From: Henckelia pumila
Lineage: Eukaryota > Streptophyta > Magnoliopsida > Lamiales > Gesneriaceae
Direction: 5' to 3'
Length of the DNA: 64,000 nt
Assembly (NCBI RefSeq): GCF_033568475.1
Contig: NC_133123.1
Location: 25,220,622-25,284,621 of the forward strand
Made by a program: the position numbers and the translations under genes. Of the stretch, positions 54,778 to 64,000 are shown in pieces (the stretch's first letter is position 1; every line of letters begins with the position of its first letter). The notes under the pieces are model-generated. The model worked only from the letters and a program-made list of their open reading frames with translations, was not told where the DNA came from and made no database searches.

Positions 54778-57342
54778 TCAATCGCTAGGTGATGCTACTG
54801 CTCCACCATCATCACCAGAACTTGTAGCTGTTTCTGGTCTAATCTCCTCCAGTTGCTGCAAAATCTGATTCGCCTCGGGTCGAGTCGATGGCGAAGGATC
54901 CACACAATGCAATGCCAGTTTCAAAGCATTCAACAACTCATCACCAATCACTGATGCATCTCTCATCAACTCAAGATCAAAAACTTCATTAGTCCACTCC
55001 TCTTTCACGATTGACGCCACCCATTGAGGCAAATCCACACCATTCACAGCCTCCCCCGGGGATTTCCCGGTTAAAAGTTCTAATAAGATCACTCCAAAGC
55101 TGTAGACATCAGTCTTTGTTGTGGCTTTCTTGAGTTTTGAAAGCTCGGGTGCTCGGTACCCCAGTGCTCCCGCAGCGGCTATCACGCTCGAATTTGCTGC
55201 AGCAGTCATTAACCGAGAAATGCCGAAATCTCCAATTTTTGCATTTGTATGTTCATCAAGAAGAACATTACTTGATGTGAGATTTCCATGGATCATGTTG
55301 AGATTATGGTGAAGATAGAGTAGCCCTCTTGCCATCCCTTTCGCAATCTTCATTCTTGTCGACCAGAAAACCGGTGAATCCGGGGCACGAGCTGCAGCAA
55401 AAGGCAATACTTAATAAGTGGACATAAATGAAACTATGGATCAAAATTTTGAGTGAAAATTTATTAGCTCACCATGAAGAAAAGTTGCAAGACTTCTTTT
55501 AGGCATGTAATCAAAAACCAACAATTTCTCTCTTTTTGGACCTATATAATAACCTCTAAGAGCAAGAAGATTAGGATGTCTAATCTTTCCAAGGACATTA
55601 ACCTCAGTCTCAAATTCCCTTGGGCCCTTGGTTATTTTTTCTCTCAATCGTTTGACTGCTACTTGAATCCCATCCTCCATTGTAGCCTTATACACTGTTC
55701 CATAAGTGCTTTTGCCCATTATTTCGGCCGTGGCACACAAAAGATCATCTGCACTAAAAACTCTTGATCCATCAAAATGTACAAGCTTCCCTCCTGTTTC
55801 TTCACTCGCTTCGACTTCACCGACAGTAGGTGGAATACCCTTTTCACCCTTGGCTACAGCCACACGTCCCACGGGCAGACCCTTCTCGGCTTCTTTAGCT
55901 GATTTTCTTTTCCTTATCAAGCAGTAGAGTAAAATGCAGCATGTTACTAGCAGAATCATGACGAGTATCCCTGCTAAAATGAGTATAATATCTTTTGTAC
56001 CAAGCTTTCGGTGTGGTTTAGCTGGGGATGGTGTTACAGGACAAGGGGTAGAAGCACTGTATCCACAAAGCTGAGCATTGCCTATAAACGAACTCGAGTT
56101 GAATTTCTGAGAAAGCTTAGGTGGAACAGGGCCAGATAAGTTGTTATATGAGACATTGAATGAGTCAAGATTTGGCAAGTCACCAAGAGAAACTGGAATT
56201 TCTCCACTAAGATCGTTAAGAGACAAATCAAGCTCCTTCAGTGAAGAAATATTGCTTGTTGTCACCGGAATGGCTCCATGTATTCGGTTATTCCGCAGAT
56301 CAAGCACTGAGAGTTTCTGTAGATCAAAAAGACTATCAGGCAAACTACCATCAATAAAATTATTCGAAAAATCAATGGTTTTGATCCCAGTGACATTGCC
56401 AATATCATCAGGAATGGCTCCACTCAATCGGTTACAGCAAACCGAAATTTCTTGAAGTAAACTCAACTTGCCAAAAGAACCAGGAATGCTTCCAGCGAGA
56501 GAGTTGTGATCAAGTACCAAAGATTGAAGTTGAAACACTTTTTTCCCATCACCACCCCAAGAATCCGGAATCCCGCCCGAAAGATTATTATTTCGAAGAT
56601 CAAGAAACACCAGAGAGGCAGACTGAGTGAGACTCAGAGGCATTTCACCAGTCAATTGATTGTAACTCAAATCAAGCCTAAACAACTTAGTGGAGTTAAC
56701 AAGACTAGATGGTATTTCCCCAGACAAGGAATTATTACCTAAGTCAAGTGCCTGAAGAAGGGGACACAAGCCAAGCGAAGAAGGAATGGAACCAGAAAGC
56801 CTGTTGTTAAACAACTGAACACCTCTAAGATTGGGCAAAAATCCCAAAGACACAGGAACAGAACCTCCAATAACATTGTTATGGAGACTTAGTTTCCTCA
56901 AAGCTTGAAATTGCCCAATTTTTTCAGTGATTCTTCCCCCCAATCCTTTCCATGGAAGCTGTATAACTATAACTTGGCCCTGTGCACATTTAATCCCAAC
57001 CCAAACACCCGAACAAGCTCCATAACCACTATCGTTCCAGCTCCTTAGAAACCCCTTAGGATCAGTCAACTCATGCTTGAAGGCCCGAAGAGCTTGGTAA
57101 TCTGCCTCCGTAACAACGACACCATCCCAAGCCACGCCCGAAACCGGCCAGATCATACACGTTAACAACTGAAGAATCAAGAAAATGAGGCAACATTTTC
57201 TTGAAGTAGCTGAAAAACAAAAGGGCTCCTCCTGAATCTTCCATTTTCCCTTCTCCCCATCTCCAACGAGGTAAGGAGACGCATTTTCTTGAAATGGGCA
57301 AGTGCAGAAACATTGAAAAAAGCCGGCCCCCTCCATAACCAC
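54778..57342 (-). CDS. IMK3: LRR receptor-like kinase of the IMK3/MRLK type, two exons
   Basis: Exon 1 (55473-57342) and exon 2 (54778-55391) join by GT-AG (FLH to ARAPDS), giving 827 residues from MVMEGAG, or 825 from the next Met. A hydrophobic segment around residues 50-68 is the signal sequence, preceded by a 48-residue N-terminal extension. An LRR N-cap ([13 protein letters not shown]) and about ten LRRs follow, then a transmembrane segment ([15 protein letters not shown]), a juxtamembrane region and a kinase domain. The ATP Lys (VAVKRL) and DFG are present, but the HRD triad reads HGN ([10 protein letters not shown]), so the catalytic Asp is missing. Arabidopsis IMK3 has the same HGN. 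The protein probably acts at the plasma membrane in meristem signalling as an atypical kinase. IMK2 is the nearest alternative. Confidence 0.93.
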
Positions 57343-58010
57343 TGAGAAAATCTGTGTCAGTGTGTATGAATTGTTTTAGAAGTTAAAACGGAGATTAATT
57401 TGTTCCTATACTTGATGGAAGAACAAGAATGAGTAACAGTGTGAATAAGAGATTTTTTTGGAGAGATTCAAACGAGAAAAAGTTAAAGCAAAAGAATCTT
57501 GTAAAGGTGGGAGTTTTGAGGAGTGTCAGGTGTCACATAGATTCAGAACAATCTCTCTCTCTCTTCAATTTATTTGTCCGCCCACGATGTTTAACGGCTA
57601 GTTTCCCCCAATTTATTACATGTAATATTTGCGCAAATGTCGAGGGTTTGGAAACTACTTTTTTTTCTCTCTGATAAATATCATTTAGATATAAATAAAA
57701 ATTACATAAATAGGTGAGGGTTTTAAAATATTTTTTTGTGTACAGTATTTTTTTTTTTTTTTTGAGAATATGTACAGTAGGTTTTTTTTTTAGACTTGTA
57801 GTTTTTTTCAATGTATTTGATTTGTAATTTTTTTGTTTTCACTTTTTTCAACTGAATGCATTGTTTTTTTTTTTTGTATATATATATTTTTTATTCTTTG
57901 AGTTTTTAGGATTCGAGAGAACATTTGTTTAAATAAAAATTACTGATTTCTTTTTGTTATATATGGAGGGATTTTTAGTTATCATCTAGATATATCGAGA
58001 AATTTAGGTG
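57343..58010. other. IMK3 upstream region
   Basis: It presumably holds the IMK3 5' UTR and promoter, on the minus strand. I see no clear TATA box. Poly-T runs and CTCTCTCTCT at about 57552 (GA-rich on the coding strand) are present. Confidence 0.45.
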
Positions 58011-58129
58011 GTGTTTGAGAGAACTTTTAGGAAACACTTCTCGGTTTTTTCTTATTAAAATTTTGAAATTTTGTAAAATTTTGTTAAAAAAAAAGCTGAT
58101 TAGTAATTCCAAAAATCTCTCTCATACAC
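58011..58129. mobile_element. Short MITE-like repeat, second copy
   Basis: The ends are GTGTTTGAGAGAACTTTT and AAAAATCTCTCTCATACAC, inverted with few mismatches. The inside has TTATTAAAATTTTGAAATTT and AGTAATTCCAAAAA, as in 34838-34931. Confidence 0.55.
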
Positions 58130-59814
58130 GACTCTCTCGATATGAAAAATATTTATGTTGGTCCTCGGTATGTCAAAATTAGTAAAATTTTAAGCGATTT
58201 TCATTGAAGTTTCAAACAACTATTGAAAATTGCAATTTGTATTCAAAAAGTTCATTCAAGACAATATCATTTTATGACTTACAACGTTTAAGGGCATTCA
58301 CAATGGTGGAAATATTTTCATCAAGCATTTGCATGTTTATCTTTCCACATCATTTGTCGAATATCTCATATTCCATAATTAAACATCAGACAAGTCAAAC
58401 ATATGTGGATCTCACTGTTGTTTTAGGATTTAGATCCTCTACAGTGCAGGGTTAACAACACCTTGTGTTGTGCCATAAAACGGTGTCGTTTAATGCCTTT
58501 TTCCCTTCCTTTTATCATGCAAATTCGGCTTCTTGTGATTGTGCTGTTTTATGCTCTTTTTTCTCTCCTTTTGATTATTGAAGTGTGTACTAATTCATGG
58601 GCTTTTTGTGAAAAAACATATCCCGAGTTTTGGTTCTCTCTTTAAAAAAAAAAAGAAAAAATAATTAATTAAGACAAGGTCAAAGAAATAATAACTATAT
58701 ATTATGTTTTAAAAAATCGATTAATTCATGTACAGCGTTTGACCTCAAAGAGACTATTTTCTCACAAATTATTTCCAATCTTTTTTTCCCTCCCCTTAAA
58801 CAGAAATCTACTTTCCAGGGGCCAAAAAAAAAAAAACAAATCATTTACAATGAAAACTTGACATTATTTTATTAGATTTGGAGAAATGATGCGGAAAAAT
58901 GTCCAACAACTAGTAAAAATATTATTATTAATATAATGATAATTTATTTTCAAATAAATAATTTAACTTAATAGAATTAAATTATATTTTATTCATATAA
59001 AATAAATTATCAAGATTTTAATAGTTATAATTATTTAAAAAATTATATATTTTAATTAAATTTTTTAAGTAGAGTTAATCAATATTTCATCATTGAGTTA
59101 GTTTTTTGTTAATTTATTTTATCTGTTTGTTTTTAAAATTTTTAATACTAATACACTAGATATGAAATAATTGATTGTTTAAAAATAGTATATATAATTA
59201 TTATTTCTCTTGGCTTTGTCATAATTAATTAACTAAAGAAAACCACATATATGTTTTTCACAAGAAGCCCAAATTGTTGTACCATGAAAAAGAAGAGAAA
59301 AAAAAGTTTTAAACCTGAAGCCCAAGTTGTATTAAGAAAGAAAAATAAAATAAAAATAAAAGCCATCAACAACATCGTTTAATGTCACAACACTTTTTGC
59401 TGGCTAATTAACATTGCAGAGGATCCAGAAACGTTGTTTTATTATCATCCATTAGTATTCCACCCTTGCAATATACGGGTGTTATTTTTATGTAATTAAT
59501 GATAAAAATTAGTGAGTATAAGTGTTTGATTAAATAATTAAAATACAAATAAATTATAGTTGAATTTGGATGAAAGTATATGAAATCCATAGATTAAATG
59601 TATTTGTTTAGATATCTTACACAAAAAATCAAATTTATATTTATATTTATTTACATGATTTTATATTTAAACTTTATTTCCTTATTTGCACTCTATTATG
59701 AGTAAATTTGCACTACATTTGACATATGAAGTGAGATATAAACAACATAAATGGAGTATAAATATAAACTCTCTTTATTTACATTATAATTGAGCTACTA
59801 ACAATGTATTTCAG
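58130..59814. other. AT-rich intergenic DNA, no gene seen
   Basis: No supported frame. GGGCATTCACAATGGTGG at 58291 resembles a MITE end, but no partner end was found. Many poly-A/T runs are present. Confidence 0.55.
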
Positions 59815-60040
59815 TTTGAGCTGACATACCGGATCAAAATACCGAGTTTTCGGCATACCGTACCAAATTTTTTTTAATATACAGAAATTTTTTCGGTATA
59901 CCAAATTTTTTTTTTCAGTATCTATACGGTATCAATATATATTTTTTTCCATACCAAAATTTCAGAATTTTGGTATCGGTATCGATATGAATTTTTTTCA
60001 TACAAATATTTTTTATACGGTATACCGAAAAACCACCCCT
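59815..60040. repeat. Dispersed TACCG-rich repeat, copy 2
   Basis: It repeats CATACCG, TACCGAGTTTTCGGCATACC and CGGTATACCGAAAA on both strands and is related to 52240-52660. Confidence 0.55.
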
Positions 60041-60064
60041 AATATCAGTAGGAATCATTTGAAA

Positions 60065-60645
60065 TTAGTTGTGGTTAGAATGTGTTTTGAGAGTTTATAA
60101 TTTTTTTAAATTTGTTTGGTAAATAAAAAAAATAGTTTATTATAAATCGTCAAAATAAACGGTTTGACAACTTATAAGTTGTATTTAAAAAAATTGGTTC
60201 ACCCCAAATTTTTTAAAAAATGTCGTATTTTAATATTTTACTTCCTCATATCATTCTTGTAAATTTTGAAATGCCCACCATGCCCCCACCCATTGTTTAA
60301 ATTAACCTACAAATATAGCAACCACCTATTTTTCACTTGAAAAAAATATAAAATAATTTTATTATTTTAGAAAAAAATATTTTATAATTATAGGTGTAAA
60401 TTTTATGATAAAATTTTAAAAATATTTTTGTAAAAATTCCAAATTTTTGGTAATTTTGATAATAAAACGATCTTACAATACCAAATACATTAACATCTTT
60501 AAGTTTTTTGAAATAAGTTTATCCAAACAGTTTAACAGTTTATTTTTAAAATAAATCTGACAACTTAAAAACTCATAAAACAACTCATATAAGCTTTTAA
60601 AACTTATAAACTGTCTTTAATAAGTTTAGTCAAACACCGTACAAA
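60065..60645. repeat. Possible non-autonomous DNA element
   Basis: The right end read in reverse is GTACGGTGTTTGACTAAAC with AGTTTATAAGTTTT inside, a pattern common in plant hAT-type MITEs. The left end GTGTTTTGAGAGTTTATAA is only loosely similar. No target duplication is clear. Confidence 0.3.
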
Positions 60646-61054
60646 GTAAAAGTAAGCAGGAGATTGATTTGAGTTTCAGCTATTTAAATAATTTGACAAT
60701 GCAAATAAATTTGAAATCTATAAATTTTCAATTACTCAATCCAAATGTAACCTAATTTGATTATATATCATACATTCAAAAAACAATTTGAAATAATTTA
60801 TAAACGATGAAAAACTTCATGATATAACACTTGTAGTTGATTTTTTTTCTAGTTGTTGTCACTACCACATGTCGAAATTTAAAGATTCCTGGAATTCAAC
60901 ATTTTCAGAGATTGTGATTCGTAACTTTGCATACAATTGACCATGAAAAAACACCTAACTCTTCAAAATAAATCTTACATGAGACAATAATTGACTTTGT
61001 CCTCAAAAAATAATGTTTTTGTTGAAATAAATAATTTGTACCACAGTCACCCTA
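60646..61054. other. AT-rich intergenic DNA
   Basis: I see nothing beyond A/T-rich low-complexity sequence. Confidence 0.5.
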
Positions 61055-61642
61055 TTAAAATCAAACACCAAATTTTATTTGATCACGAAAAAAACTATTT
61101 TAATTTTTTTTGTAAATTCAATCATATTTTTATCTGTATTGAATTAAGTAGTTATCACTTATTATATCATTTTTTTTTCAATCTTTACTGCGCATATGTA
61201 TATATGCATGTAGGAAAAACAACAAACTTATTAAAAGAAACAATAAAATTTGTTTTAAATTCAATCGTAATTTTATATTTATTTTAAAATTGTTATATAA
61301 AAGAGTCTATCACTCATAATATAACCATCTTATTAAAATTCACAAAACAACCATCTTATTAAAATTAAAAATTAATTTTCTTTGATCACGAAAATATTAT
61401 TTTAATTCTGTTTAAAATTCAATCGTATTTTTATCTATATTGTCAATTTTGATATTAAATAGTTTATCAATCATAATATCATTTATTTTTTAAAATCTCA
61501 GCTATGTATATCTATATATGCATCAAAACAACCCCATATTTATGTAAAAAAAAACATATTTAAAGCAAAAAATAAATTCTATTTGATAAAAAAAAATGTT
61601 ATTTAAATTTTGTTTAAATTCAATTGTATTTTTATCTATATT
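61055..61642. repeat. Degenerate AT-rich tandem repeat
   Basis: A block with TTTGATCACGAAAA, TATTTTAATT and AATTCAATCRTATTTTTATC occurs near 61078, 61380 and, without the CACG, near 61580. CATATGTATATATGCAT-like and ATCACTCATAATATA pieces lie between. The third copy ends where the Sirevirus-like element begins. Confidence 0.5.
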
Positions 61643-61734
61643 TGTTGAATCCGATATTTTGGTGATAACAAACAACAACTCATTGTATAGGAATGTGCTG
61701 CCAACCATTGTATTTCAGGAACCTACTACAACTT

Positions 61735-62011
61735 CTACCGAAAGCTTGTCAACCGCCTTTGCTCTCGACCGGCTGAAGTCACAAGCCTATCAACTGGCTA
61801 TCAAGACCAGCAGAGGATAAATCTATCTACCGGAAGCTTGTCAACCGCCTTTGCTCTCGACCGGCTGAAGTCACAAGCCTATCAACTGGCTATCAAGACC
61901 AGCAGAGGATAAATCTATCTACCGGAAGCTTGTCAACCGCCTTTATCTCTCGACCGGTTGAAGTCACAAGCTTATCGACTGGTTATTCAAACCAGCAGAG
62001 GACAAATATCT
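61735..62011 (+). repeat. Three 92-bp tandem repeats in the U3
   Basis: Units start at CTACCG at 61735, 61827 and 61919. Units 1 and 2 are almost identical and unit 3 is diverged. Each holds CTCTCGACCGG and ACCAGCAGAGGA. They are about 330-600 bases upstream of the TATA box. Confidence 0.85.
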
Positions 62012-62338
62012 CTACCGGTAGAATGCCAACTGCCTATCTAGATATCTCGAGACAAGTACCTATGACAAGATGTTCTTTGCAGGATCTTTTATTAAAAGCA
62101 GAACCGGCGTTTCAGAAGATTTGTTGACTCCTGCAAATCAAGACAACAGGTTGTACCAAAATGGCAAAAACACAGAATGACTGCAGATAAAGCATTCGAC
62201 CGTTTATTCCAGTTTTGGACCCTGGAAGTTGTCTGCAGTGTACGATCCTCATGCAGAATCATCAATGCATTTATGAGCATTAAATGTGCATTCAATGAAG
62301 CATCAGAACGTTCAAAATAAAGACGTTGATGATTGACC

Positions 62339-62346
62339 TATATAAA
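62339..62346 (+). promoter_or_regulatory. TATA box of the Sirevirus-like LTR
   Basis: TATATAAA is followed by GGGAAGA, about 720 bases before the LTR end. Confidence 0.6.
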
Positions 62347-63064
62347 GGGAAGATTGCTCAAACAACAACAACAAGTGATACGAGACAACGAAGAGAGACA
62401 AGCAACTCAGAAAAATTTCAATCACTTGACTAATATCAGAAGTCCTCATCTGATATACTTGAGCACACTTACAAGATCAATCATCTGCTGCTCAAATAAA
62501 CCCTCGCCTACAGTTCACATATCTGATCGTCAAGGATCATCCTAGGGTCTTCAAGCCTCTCGACCGCTCTGCAGTCTGAGAAGCTCAACTCAACTATACT
62601 CAGTGTTGAAGAGACTTGAAGCTGCTCTGAAAGCTTCCACCAGTCTGATAAGAACTGAGAATCTTATCTGTGTAAATCTAGGAGTTTCGGATTAGGCATT
62701 GGATAAGTCCTAAGTCTGAAGTGGGTGTATTACAAGACGTTGTAATAACCAAAGTCTTCTAGTGAATTCCTTCCTAAGTGGAAGAAGGGGAGACGTAGAA
62801 GGATTAAGCCTTCGAACTTCCATAAAATCGTGCTTTAGCATTTACTGCCACTTATCTCACATCCTGCTCATACATTGCATTATAAACTTTGCATCACTAA
62901 AACCTCTGAACTATTTCCGCACTATTTAAGTTGTTCAAAACGTTTTAGAAGTTGAGAAAACTGATTAAGTGAACTAAACTTCACTTGATCATTTTAAAGA
63001 AGTAGAAGAAAAGTTTCAGAGTGTATTCACCCCCCCCTCTACCCTCTGAACCGATCCCAACAAG

Positions 63065-63076
63065 TGGTATCAGAGC
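63065..63076 (+). other. Primer binding site of the Sirevirus-like element
   Basis: TGGTATCAGAGC lies three bases after the LTR end and is complementary to initiator tRNA-Met. Confidence 0.88.
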
Positions 63077-63115
63077 GGGTTCCTTTCTCAACTGCTGATC
63101 TGAAGTTTTCAAATC

Positions 63116-64000
63116 ATGACTTCTTTCAACAGAATTCCTATGTTTTCTAAAGAAGAGTATGATGATTGGAAAATTCGCATGCAGGCACATCTTGCAGCAC
63201 AGGATGATGACATGCTATATGTCATAACAGACGGTCCTATCAAAATTATGAAGGTCAACCCAGCTCTAGCCGATGGTGCAGGACAAATGATTGAGAAACC
63301 AAGAGCTGAGTGGACCACTGAGGACAAAAAGAAGGCCAATCTTGACAATGTGGCCCGGGACATCCTATACAAAACACTGGACAAGAATATGTTCAGCAAA
63401 ATCAAGTCATGTTCCACAGCAAAGGAGATTTGGGAGAAGCTCACTCAGCTGTGTGAAGGGAATGACCAGACAAAGGAAAACAAGCTCACTCTGGCCATTC
63501 AAAAATATGACAACGCCAAAATGAAGCCAGGGGAAACCATGGCTGAATTTGATGAACGGTTCAGTAGTATCATCTGTGATCTTACTGCTTTAGGTAAAAC
63601 TTATACTAACCGAGAAATTGCTGTGAAGGTTATGAGAGCTCTGCCCAAAGAATGGGAGATCAAGACAGTGGCCATGAGAGAGTCAAAAGACTTGAGCAAG
63701 GTTGAACTGCATGATCTCTTTGCTGATCTCAAAGCCTACGAGTTCGAGCTCAACATGAGAACAGAAGATGAACCATCCACATCTCAACCAACCAAGGCCT
63801 TAACCTCAACCGTGATACGTCCACCGGTCGAGGAACCTCCAAAGAGATCAGCTGAGCAAATCAGCAATGAAGCCATGACACTCTTTGTCAAGAAATTTGG
63901 TAAATTTATGCGTAAAAACAATTCTAAATTTAAAAATTATCATAAATCGGACCATACAAACGATGGTCCTACTTGTTTTAACTGTGGAAAGCCAGGCCAT
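63116..64000 (+). CDS. Sirevirus-like gag (partial, runs off the window)
   Basis: The frame starts MTSFNRIPMF at 63116 and is open for all 295 codons to the window end. The start is the first ATG after the primer site. It shows the copia gag type (EEYDDWKIRMQAHL, AKEIWEKLTQLCEG, MRALPKEWE). It ends in the first half of a knuckle, CFNCGKPGH. No lesions are visible, so this copy may be recent. Confidence 0.88.
   Translation, partial: MTSFNRIPMFSKEEYDDWKIRMQAHLAAQDDDMLYVITDGPIKIMKVNPALADGAGQMIEKPRAEWTTEDKKKANLDNVARDILYKTLDKNMFSKIKSCSTAKEIWEKLTQLCEGNDQTKENKLTLAIQKYDNAKMKPGETMAEFDERFSSIICDLTALGKTYTNREIAVKVMRALPKEWEIKTVAMRESKDLSKVELHDLFADLKAYEFELNMRTEDEPSTSQPTKALTSTVIRPPVEEPPKRSAEQISNEAMTLFVKKFGKFMRKNNSKFKNYHKSDHTNDGPTCFNCGKPGH

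Larger units (their letters stand above)
61643..63062 (+). repeat. 5' LTR of the Sirevirus-like element
   Basis: It is 1420 bp with a 92-bp tandem repeat in U3, TATATAAA near 62339 and a run of eight C before its end. Confidence 0.82.
61643..64000 (+). mobile_element. Sirevirus-like Ty1/copia element, 5' part only
   Basis: A 1420-bp 5' LTR (61643-63062) begins TGTTGAATCC and ends CCGATCCCAACA. A tRNA-Met primer site and a gag frame open to the window end follow. The long LTR, the LTR end CCCTCTGAACCGATCCCAAC and the gag type suggest the SIRE/Maximus group. ATATT (61638-61642) is the left half of the expected target duplication; the right half is outside the window. Confidence 0.82.

Noticed and set aside
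57533..57811. Lys-rich frame upstream of IMK3
   Set aside because: Produced by long T runs; no domain or start context.
58288..58310. GGGCATTCACAATGGTGG as the end of another Harbinger MITE
   Set aside because: No matching inverted end or TAA duplication was found within about 500 bases.

Overview
This window is nuclear DNA of a flowering plant, most likely a eudicot. Single-copy genes have GT-AG introns, intergenic DNA is AT-rich, and about three quarters of the window is LTR retrotransposons with plant-type signatures: tRNA-Met primer sites, Tat elements with a second RNase H, and Tekay-type chromoviruses with a C-terminal chromodomain. I cannot name the species.

Host genes. Two complete genes lie on the minus strand. 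The first is a nine-exon, 334-residue staphylococcal-nuclease-type Ca2+-dependent nuclease (CAN family, 33542-37500). The second is a two-exon LRR receptor-like kinase of the IMK3/MRLK type (54778-57342). The first 22 bases of the window are the start of a second CAN copy, and the DNA upstream of both CAN genes is homologous. The CAN pair is therefore a tandem duplication now separated by about 33 kb of nested transposons.

Nest 1 (2018-32648). A Tat-lineage Ty3/gypsy element (424-bp LTRs, near-perfect target duplication) carries gag-pol in sense and a three-exon antisense gene between pol and the 3' LTR. Seven small hairpin motifs lie upstream of the antisense gene. Its pol is split by Tekay element A (7686-27940, target duplication GCAGA). 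A's pol is in turn split by the related Tekay element B (13181-23363, target duplication TTAGC). LTR differences counted by eye (about 8/424, 10/2604, 6/2671) agree with the order of insertion. A and B both appear to carry a 196-bp spliceosomal intron between gag and protease.

Nest 2 (38768-51139). A minus-strand Ty1/copia element with 191-bp LTRs and non-TG/CA ends contains a decayed plus-strand chromovirus, element C (39592-46877, target duplication GTCAG). C's U3 has eight palindromic 15-mers just upstream of the TATA box. C's LTRs are far more diverged than those of the copia element it sits in, which reverses the expected age order.

Remainder. 51.1-54.6 kb holds a LINE-type RNase H remnant with a poly-A tail, a TACCG-rich dispersed repeat and a 745-bp PIF/Harbinger-type MITE with three stacked hairpins. 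57.3-61.6 kb is AT-rich with short repeats. From 61643 to the window end is the 5' part of a Sirevirus-like copia element: 1.42-kb LTR with 92-bp tandem repeats, primer site, and a gag running off the edge. I saw no tRNA, rRNA or CRISPR features.
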